A stretch of DNA of 64,000 nt, taken from assembly GCF_900187565.1 (NCBI RefSeq), contig NZ_FYED01000021.1, positions 85,740 through 149,739 on the forward strand. Direction: 5' to 3'. The notes beneath the pieces were generated by a model. The model was not told the origin of the DNA. It saw nothing but the letters and a program-made list of their open reading frames with translations, and ran no database searches. This document shows, piece after piece, positions 58,535 through 64,000 of this stretch (position 1 is its first letter; each line of letters starts with the position of its first letter). This stretch comes from Pseudomonas sp. Irchel 3A7. GTDB taxonomy: Bacteria > Pseudomonadota > Gammaproteobacteria > Pseudomonadales > Pseudomonadaceae. Both the position numbers and the translations under genes were made by a program.

Positions 58535-59332
58535 TTACGAACAGAAGTCCAGTGGCAGGCGGCGCGGCACGAACTGGCCTTTACCCAACTGCTCGGCATC
58601 GCGCAGGGTGCGCCACGTGTAGTTAAGCGCGGTCTGCACGGCACTGGCGAGGTTTTCACCTTGGGCCAGACGGCCGGCGAGGGCGCTGGCCAAGGTGCAG
58701 CCGGAACCGTGATAGCTGCCGGGCAAGCGCTGGCAGGTATAGGTCTGGCGCAGGCCATCGCGGCTGTAGAGGCGATTGTGGATTTCGGTCTCGTCGCCAT
58801 GGCCACCGGTGATCAGCAGGTGTTTGACGAACGGCAATAGTTTTTCAGCGCACTCGTCCGCGGTGCCTTCAGGCAGTTCGGCGAGAATTCGGGCTTCGGG
58901 GAGGTTGGGGGTGGCGATAATCGACAGGGGCAGCAGGCGTTCGCGCATGGCGTAGCCAACTTCGTCCTTGCCCAGGCGTCCGCCGCCGCCGGCGCGCAAC
59001 ACCGGGTCGCAGACCACTGGCAAATGCGGGTGCGCCGAAAGCAGTTCGACAACGGTGTCGACCATTTCCAGGGAACCGAGCATGCCCAGTTTGACGGCTG
59101 CGACTTCGGAGTCGTTGAGCACGGCATTGGCCTGGGCCAACACCCACTCACGGTCGAGGACGCGGAAGTCAGTGACATTGACGGTGTCTTGCACGGTCAG
59201 GGCGGTGACGGCCGGAGCCGCATGGCAACCCTGGGCGAGCAGGGCTTCGATATCTGCCTGCAAGCCGGCGCCACCACTTGGGTCGTGGCCGGAGAGACAG
59301 AGGACAACGGGGCGAGAGCTGTAGATATTCAT
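58535..59332 (-). CDS. thiD: Hydroxymethylpyrimidine/phosphomethylpyrimidine kinase
   Basis: Phosphorylates HMP twice to give HMP-PP for ThiE. The 265-residue ribokinase-fold protein contains LSGHDPSGGAGLQADIEALLAQGCHAAPAVTALTVQDT at the N-terminus and VCDPVLRAGGGGRLGKDE. The anion-hole region is GSGCTLASALAGRLAQGENL, with the catalytic cysteine/glycine loop. The ATG at 59332 gives MNIYSSRPVVLCLSGHDPSGG. The long upstream frame is inside the REP region and is not used. First gene of thiD-thiE-hemL. Confidence 0.96.
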   Translation of the reverse strand: MNIYSSRPVVLCLSGHDPSGGAGLQADIEALLAQGCHAAPAVTALTVQDTVNVTDFRVLDREWVLAQANAVLNDSEVAAVKLGMLGSLEMVDTVVELLSAHPHLPVVCDPVLRAGGGGRLGKDEVGYAMRERLLPLSIIATPNLPEARILAELPEGTADECAEKLLPFVKHLLITGGHGDETEIHNRLYSRDGLRQTYTCQRLPGSYHGSGCTLASALAGRLAQGENLASAVQTALNYTWRTLRDAEQLGKGQFVPRRLPLDFCS

Positions 59333-59749
59333 GGTGCGCGAGCTTACCACCAAACATCTTTTTTCGGGTGTGGTGTCATCCTGTCCAGCCGATACATTTG
59401 TGGCGAGGGAGCTTGCTCCCGTTGGGCTGCGAAGCGGCCCCAAAACATTCTGTCCGTTACACCGTGCCATTGGAATTTGCGACAGCTTCGCAGTCGAGCG
59501 GGAGCAAGCTTCCTCGCCACAGAGGTTCGGCATTTCACACGTTGACTGGCGAAACAGCTCTATCTCAATAACCGTCGCTGGAACGCCCGTGCTAGAGCCT
59601 TTTCAGGAAAAATTTAGATAGTGCTCAATGGCCATCAACGGCTATGCTAGAGTGGATCCAAACCAATAACAGGTAACACCGGTTTTACGTCTACTCAAAG
59701 GGAATGGGGGGCTTCCTGACGGAACCGGAAAGGCCACGCTGGGGCATAA
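59333..59749. other. Intergenic region between thiD and ladS
   Basis: 417 bases shared by two divergent genes. It holds the REP pair at 59398-59521 and promoter sequences for both genes; no clear sigma-70 boxes, tRNA or riboswitch can be recognised. About 230 bases remain upstream of ladS with no further structure that I can name. Confidence 0.5.
59398..59521. repeat. REP pair (REPIN), family 2
   Basis: TGTGGCGAGGGAGCTTGCTC... and its reverse complement (GAGCAAGCTTCCTCGCCACA, one change) frame about 80 bases in the thiD-ladS gap. Confidence 0.85.
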
Positions 59750-62134
59750 ATGCGCTATTTGCTGATGTTGCTGTTGTGTTTGCCCCTCCTGGCGAACGCC
59801 GTCGAATTCGATGAGTTCACTCAAAGCCTCCCCCTGGGCCGAACTCTGCAGGTGTTTGAAGATGCCGGTGGTCAGGCGAGCATCGCAGATGTGCGCGCGC
59901 TGGCCGCGGCCGGCAACTTCAAACTTCACGACAAGGCCACCCTCAACGCCGGGTATTCGCGTTCGGTGTACTGGCTGAAAATCGACCTGCATTACCGTCC
60001 GACCAACCCGACGGCGCAACGGACCTGGCTGCTGGAACTGGCCTATCCGCCCCTCGATCACCTTGACCTGTACCAGCCCGATGCGGTCGGCAACTATCAA
60101 CGGGTTCGCCAGACCGGCGATGCCTTGCCGTTTTCCAGTCGCGAAATCCGCCAGAACAACTACCTGTTCAATCTGGATTTCACTCCCGACCAAACGCAAA
60201 CCCTGTATCTGCGCCTGCAAAGCCAGGGCTCGATCCAGGCGCCGGTCACGCTGTGGTCGAGCACCGCCTACCTCGAAGCGCAGCCGGTCAGGCTTTACGT
60301 GTTGGGGCTGATCTACGGTGTATTGCTGGGAATGCTGGTCTACAACCTGTTCATCTACCTCAGCGTGCGGGATACCAGCTACCTCTATTACATCTTCTAC
60401 ATCGCCTCGTTCGGCTTGTATCAGCTTTCGGTGAATGGCGCGGCCGTGCAGTATTTCTGGCCGGACAATCCCTGGTGGGCCAACGCGGCGACGCCGTTTT
60501 TCATTGGCTGTGCCGGACTGTTCGGCAGCCAGTTCGCCCGCAGTTTCTTGCAGACGGCCACTCACAGTCGCTGGCTTGACCGCTTGTTGCTGGCGTTGGT
60601 GGTGTTCAGTGCACTGGTGGTCGGGTTATCGCTGATGACCAGTTATGCCCTGGCCTTGCGCCTGGCGACGGCCCTGGCACTGACCTTCACGGTGGTGATT
60701 TTTGCCGCGGGGATTTTCGCATGGCTGCGCGGGCTGCGGGTCGCGCGCTATTTCATCATTGCCTGGTCGGCCTTTTTGCTCGGCGGCATCATCAACACCC
60801 TGATGGTCCTGGGTTATCTGCCGAACGTGTTCCTGACCATGTATTCCAGCCAGATCGGCTCGGCCATCGAAGTGGCGCTGCTGTCGCTTGCCCTGGCCGA
60901 CCGCATCAATGCCATGCGCGAGCAGCAGGCGCAAACCCTGCTCGACGCCGGGCAAAAGCTGGAAGTCCTCAACCAGCAACTGGCCCGCAGTAACCAGCTC
61001 AAGGACGAATTCCTCGCGACCCTGACCCATGAGTTGCGCACGCCCATGAACGGCGTGATCGGTTCGCTGGAGCTGATGCAAACCGTCGAAATGGACCCGG
61101 AACTGGAGCAATACCAACAAACCGCCGCCGGGTCGGCGCGGGACATGATGCGCATGGTCAATGGCATTCTCACGCTGACCGAGTTGCAGGCCGGCAAGCT
61201 CAAGGCTTCCCCGTCGACGTTCAGTCTGCGTAGCGTGGTCGAGGCATTGCGCGTGCAATTTGAAGGTAATGCTTCCAGCAAGTCTCTGGATTTCAAGGTC
61301 GATGTGGCGCCGGGCGTACCGGATCGCTTGCACGGCGACAGTGCCAAGTTGGCGCAATGCCTGGAATGCTTGCTGGATAACGCTATCAAGTTCACCCGCG
61401 TCGGTGGTCTGGCGCTACGGGTGACCGGGAAAACGGTCAGTTCCGATCGGCTGGCGTTGTCCTTCGCGGTAATCGACACCGGCATCGGCTTTACCGATCT
61501 GGGCGAGGCGACGATGTACCAGCGGTTCTTCCAGCTCGATGGTTCAATGACGCGCGAGTACGGTGGTCTGGGCGTGGGTCTGGCGATCTGCCGGCAATTG
61601 GTCGAGTTGCTCGGCGGCCGTCTGACGCACCGTTCCGAGCCCGGTCGCGGCAGTCGTTTCCAGCTCGACGTCGAGTTCGAATTCCCGGCGATCGAGGCTC
61701 CATCAGTACCCTTCATGACGCGCGACTTCCCGCGTCTGCGGCTACCGCAGGATTGCACCGTGCTGTTGGTGGATGACAACAACATCAATCAATTGGTGAT
61801 GCGTGGCATGTTGCTCAAGCTCGGGTTCCGGGTGCGGACCGCAGACAACGGCATCGCTGCGCTCGAGTTCCTGCAGTGTGAAACCTTTGATGCGGTGTTG
61901 CTCGATAGTCAGGTGCCACCCATGGAGGGTGTGTCCGTCTGCTGCCAGATCCGGGCATTGCCGGGCTGTGCCGAGTTGCCGGTGTTCATGATCGCCCAAG
62001 GCGCGGATCGGGAACGTTGCCCGACGGGCGCGCTGATCGACTGCCTGAGCAAGCCGGTAAAATTCGAAGACTTGCAGGCAGCGCTCTATCGCCGGGTGCT
62101 CTGTCCGAAACAGGGCGAAAGCGCCGACAGTTAG
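59750..62134 (+). CDS. ladS: Hybrid sensor kinase LadS
   Basis: Membrane kinase that, in P. aeruginosa, stimulates the GacS/GacA-Rsm pathway and favours biofilm over acute virulence, responding to calcium. At 794 residues the length is as in that species. Order: signal peptide (1-18), periplasmic DISMED2 domain (about 20-165), seven membrane helices (about 180-385), HisKA with H427 in ATLTHELRTPMNG, ATPase with LDNAIKFTRVG and GGLGVGLAICRQ, then a receiver with VLLVDDNNINQ, D719 (VLLDSQVPPMEG) and CLSKPVK. The receiver threonine is replaced by alanine (FMIAQGA). Upstream thiD-thiE-hemL are divergent, matching the P. aeruginosa order. Confidence 0.94.
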   Translation: MRYLLMLLLCLPLLANAVEFDEFTQSLPLGRTLQVFEDAGGQASIADVRALAAAGNFKLHDKATLNAGYSRSVYWLKIDLHYRPTNPTAQRTWLLELAYPPLDHLDLYQPDAVGNYQRVRQTGDALPFSSREIRQNNYLFNLDFTPDQTQTLYLRLQSQGSIQAPVTLWSSTAYLEAQPVRLYVLGLIYGVLLGMLVYNLFIYLSVRDTSYLYYIFYIASFGLYQLSVNGAAVQYFWPDNPWWANAATPFFIGCAGLFGSQFARSFLQTATHSRWLDRLLLALVVFSALVVGLSLMTSYALALRLATALALTFTVVIFAAGIFAWLRGLRVARYFIIAWSAFLLGGIINTLMVLGYLPNVFLTMYSSQIGSAIEVALLSLALADRINAMREQQAQTLLDAGQKLEVLNQQLARSNQLKDEFLATLTHELRTPMNGVIGSLELMQTVEMDPELEQYQQTAAGSARDMMRMVNGILTLTELQAGKLKASPSTFSLRSVVEALRVQFEGNASSKSLDFKVDVAPGVPDRLHGDSAKLAQCLECLLDNAIKFTRVGGLALRVTGKTVSSDRLALSFAVIDTGIGFTDLGEATMYQRFFQLDGSMTREYGGLGVGLAICRQLVELLGGRLTHRSEPGRGSRFQLDVEFEFPAIEAPSVPFMTRDFPRLRLPQDCTVLLVDDNNINQLVMRGMLLKLGFRVRTADNGIAALEFLQCETFDAVLLDSQVPPMEGVSVCCQIRALPGCAELPVFMIAQGADRERCPTGALIDCLSKPVKFEDLQAALYRRVLCPKQGESADS

Positions 62135-62208
62135 GCAGATATGACACTTTGTTCGGCCAAAGGGCGGTGCTTAACTGAAATCCCTTGGCTGACCAAAGGA
62201 GCCCCGTC

Positions 62209-63858
62209 ATGAACCTGCATCAGTTCGCCGAAACCCACGAAGTCACCAACCAGCCACCGTCACTGGACGGCGCCAACCTGTATCGCATCGATTTGCCGTT
62301 GCAGGAGTGGTCGCGGCGTTTCGGGGCCGGCTGGGCCGAGTCGCGGATCGAGGCTTACGGCGCGCTGGCCGGTGGGCCGCTGATGGAAGCGGGATTCCTG
62401 GCCAACCAGAACAAACCGGTATTCAACAGTCATGACCGCTATGGCCACCGCATCGATCTGGTGGAGTTTCACCCGGCCTATCACCAACTGATGCGCGCGG
62501 CGATCGAACATGGCCTGACCTCATTGCCCTGGGCGCATCCGCAGGACGGCGCTCACGTCGCCCGTGCGTCCATGACGTATCTGCACAGCCAGGCGGAAGC
62601 CGGCAGCGGTTGCCCGCTGACCATGACCTTCGCCAGTGTCCCGGCGCTGCGCCTGCAACCGGACCTGGCGGACAAATGGCTGCCCAAGATCCTCGCCACC
62701 GAGTACGACCCGCGTAACGTCGGCATGGCCCACAAGGCGGGTGTCACCATCGGCATGGCCATGACCGAAAAACAGGGCGGCACCGATGTCCGGGCCAACA
62801 CCACCAAGGCCTATCCGGTGGGGGCCAGCGGTCCTGGCCAGGCCTATGAACTGGTGGGGCACAAATGGTTTTGCTCGGCGCCGATGTGCGATGCCTTCCT
62901 GACCCTGGCGCAGACCGACAAGGGCCTGACGTGCTTCCTGTTGCCGCGCCATCGCCCGGATGACACGCGTAACCAGTTCTATATCCAGCGCCTGAAAAAC
63001 AAACTTGGCAACTGCTCCAACGCCTCCAGCGAAGTGGAGTTCCGTGGTGCGCTGGCATGGATGGTCGGCGAAGAAGGCCGGGGCGTTCCGACCATTATCG
63101 AAATGGTGGCCATGACCCGATTCGATTGCATGGTCGGCTCAAGTGCCTTGATGCGCCAGGCGCTGACCCAGGCCAGCCATCACTGCGCCCACCGCATGGT
63201 CGGCGGCAAGTTGCTCAGTGAACAACCCCTGATGCAAAACGTGCTGGCCGACCTGGCGCTGGAAAGCGAGGCGGCCTTGGCCTTGAGCCTGCGCATGGGT
63301 CGGGCGCTGGATCATCTGGATGATTCCCGGGAAGCGAAATTCGCCCGACTGGTGACGGCGGTAGGCAAGTACTGGATCTGTAAACGTGCGCCGGCCATGA
63401 TCAACGAAGCCGCCGAATGCATGGGCGGTGCCGGTTATGTCGAAGACAGTATCCTGCCGCGTCTTTACCGTGAGGCACCGGTAAATTCGACGTGGGAAGG
63501 CTCCGGGAACGTGCAATGCCTCGATGTACTGCGGGCCCTGTCGAAAGAGCCGGGTGTGTTGGATGCATTGTCCAGCGAATTGGGCGACGGCCATGGTGAC
63601 AAGCGCCTGGCTGCTCACATCACTCAATTGCAGGCGGCGTTCAAGGACACCGACGACATCCAGTATCGCGCCCGGCAACTGACCGAGGACATTGCGTTGG
63701 GTCTTCAGGCCAAGTTGTTGCTGGAGGCGGGGAATTCGGCGGTCAGTGATGCATTCATCGCCAGTCGTCTGAATGGGGCTGGCCGGGTTTATGGCGCGTT
63801 GCCGCGTGGGCTGGATGTGCAAGCCATCGTCACCCGTTCGACCCCGCAGGGTTTCTGA
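62209..63858 (+). CDS. Acyl-CoA dehydrogenase, AidB type
   Basis: A 549-residue flavoprotein of the AidB branch, longer than ordinary acyl-CoA dehydrogenases. E. coli AidB binds DNA and is part of the alkylation response; other members are isovaleryl-CoA dehydrogenases. Visible words are MAMTEKQGGTDVRANTTKAYPV (FAD site), LVGHKWFCSAPMCDAFLTLAQT, RIKNKLGNCSNASSEVEF-like QRLKNKLGNCSNASSEVEFRGA, and INEAAECMGGAGYVEDSILPRLYREAPVNSTWEGSGNVQCLDVLR. The ATG at 62209 has AAGGAG upstream. It follows ladS by 74 bases. Its job here, fatty-acid or leucine catabolism or stress, is undecided. Confidence 0.92.
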   Translation: MNLHQFAETHEVTNQPPSLDGANLYRIDLPLQEWSRRFGAGWAESRIEAYGALAGGPLMEAGFLANQNKPVFNSHDRYGHRIDLVEFHPAYHQLMRAAIEHGLTSLPWAHPQDGAHVARASMTYLHSQAEAGSGCPLTMTFASVPALRLQPDLADKWLPKILATEYDPRNVGMAHKAGVTIGMAMTEKQGGTDVRANTTKAYPVGASGPGQAYELVGHKWFCSAPMCDAFLTLAQTDKGLTCFLLPRHRPDDTRNQFYIQRLKNKLGNCSNASSEVEFRGALAWMVGEEGRGVPTIIEMVAMTRFDCMVGSSALMRQALTQASHHCAHRMVGGKLLSEQPLMQNVLADLALESEAALALSLRMGRALDHLDDSREAKFARLVTAVGKYWICKRAPAMINEAAECMGGAGYVEDSILPRLYREAPVNSTWEGSGNVQCLDVLRALSKEPGVLDALSSELGDGHGDKRLAAHITQLQAAFKDTDDIQYRARQLTEDIALGLQAKLLLEAGNSAVSDAFIASRLNGAGRVYGALPRGLDVQAIVTRSTPQGF

Positions 63859-63905
63859 GACCACACCGGCCCCTGTGGGAGCAACTGTCTTCACCCTGCC
63901 ATTCG

Positions 63906-64000
63906 TCACCGCCATTCGGTGCCGTCTCTCAGCATGGCATTCAGCCTGATCAGCAGTACCCGCATGCAGGCGATGAGCGCGACTTTCGCGCTCTTGCCTC
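63906..64000 (-). mobile_element. IS110-family transposase, C-terminal end (continues beyond window)
   Basis: The reverse strand reads GKSAKVALIACMRVLLIRLN then AMLRDGTEWR and a TGA stop at 63908-63906, 30 residues. This is the typical C-terminus of IS116/IS110/IS902 transposases (ALxACMRxLLxxLNAMLRD...WR). The rest of the element lies past the window edge. Upstream of it, TGTGGGAGC at 63874-63882 looks like the start of a REP broken at that point, and IS110 members are known to enter REP sequences. No inverted terminal repeats are expected for this family. Confidence 0.8.

Noticed and set aside
58517..59749. Thiamine pyrophosphate riboswitch for thiD-thiE
   Set aside because: No CUGAGA-type or other TPP core could be found upstream of thiD; the region holds a REP pair instead. 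In pseudomonads this element normally precedes thiC.
1..64000. CRISPR arrays, prophage or integrative elements
   Set aside because: No regularly spaced identical repeats, cas genes, integrases or phage structural genes were seen. The only mobile signs are REPs, relBE, the orphan repressor and the IS110 end.

Overview
The window is a continuous piece of a Pseudomonas chromosome, most likely from the P. fluorescens complex. The evidence is GC-rich coding with GC-biased third positions, inverted REP pairs built on TGTGGGAGCGAGCCTGCTCG and TGTGGCGAGGGAGCTTGCTC, and a gene order that, as I remember it, follows the P. aeruginosa block from ppa through eutBC, mpl, proA, the rod-shape genes and leuS to ladS. 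No database was consulted. About 60 protein genes are called; no rRNA, tRNA or CRISPR was seen.

Layout. (1) 1-6889: 3' part of a macroglobulin operon, magD-magE-magF (E. coli yfaS/yfaQ/yfaP relatives). (2) 6909-8826: a small accessory patch with a relBE toxin-antitoxin pair and an orphan S24-type repressor that appears to have lost its self-cleavage residues. (3) 8854-11731: ppa, mtfA, a DedA protein and an acetyltransferase. (4) 11846-19595: an ethanolamine catabolism locus (eutC, eutB, eat permease, exaC aldehyde dehydrogenase, divergent sigma-54 activator eatR), with two clear -24/-12 promoters. (5) 19802-30606: mpl, ubiX, a small lipoprotein, an NAD(P)-binding protein, a MORN-repeat/C13-peptidase lipoprotein, a MaoC hydratase, lrgA/lrgB-type membrane proteins, a LON-domain protein, a DedA-PAP2 fusion, a 3-methyladenine glycosylase and proA. 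(6) 30608-41920: a dense forward run nadD-rsfS-rlmH-mrdA-rodA-mltB-rlpA-dacC-DUF493-lipB-lipA, then ldcA. This is the elongation/cell-shape machinery plus lipoate synthesis. (7) 42014-55197: mostly reverse genes: a second MltB-type transglycosylase, arfA with a built-in hairpin, holA-lptE-leuS, and phoH-ybeY-corC-lnt and miaB. Two forward genes lie between them, one unknown and one YdcF-like. (8) 55333-63858: DUF1820 and Sel1 proteins, thiD-thiE-hemL, the hybrid kinase ladS and an AidB-type acyl-CoA dehydrogenase. (9) 63906-64000: the last 30 codons of an IS110-family transposase, apparently next to a broken REP.

How the parts fit. Envelope and peptidoglycan work dominates: PBP2, RodA, two MltB-type transglycosylases, RlpA, DacC, LdcA, Mpl, Lnt and LptE. 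The mag operon may join this theme, because MagE carries motifs resembling three separate active sites: SxxK, SpoIID-like and HExxH. LadS, at the other end of the window, belongs to the Gac/Rsm signalling family reported to control mag expression in P. aeruginosa. The most unusual items are MagE, the apparently uncleavable repressor with two perfect inverted repeats upstream, the MORN-C13 lipoprotein, and the hairpin inside arfA.
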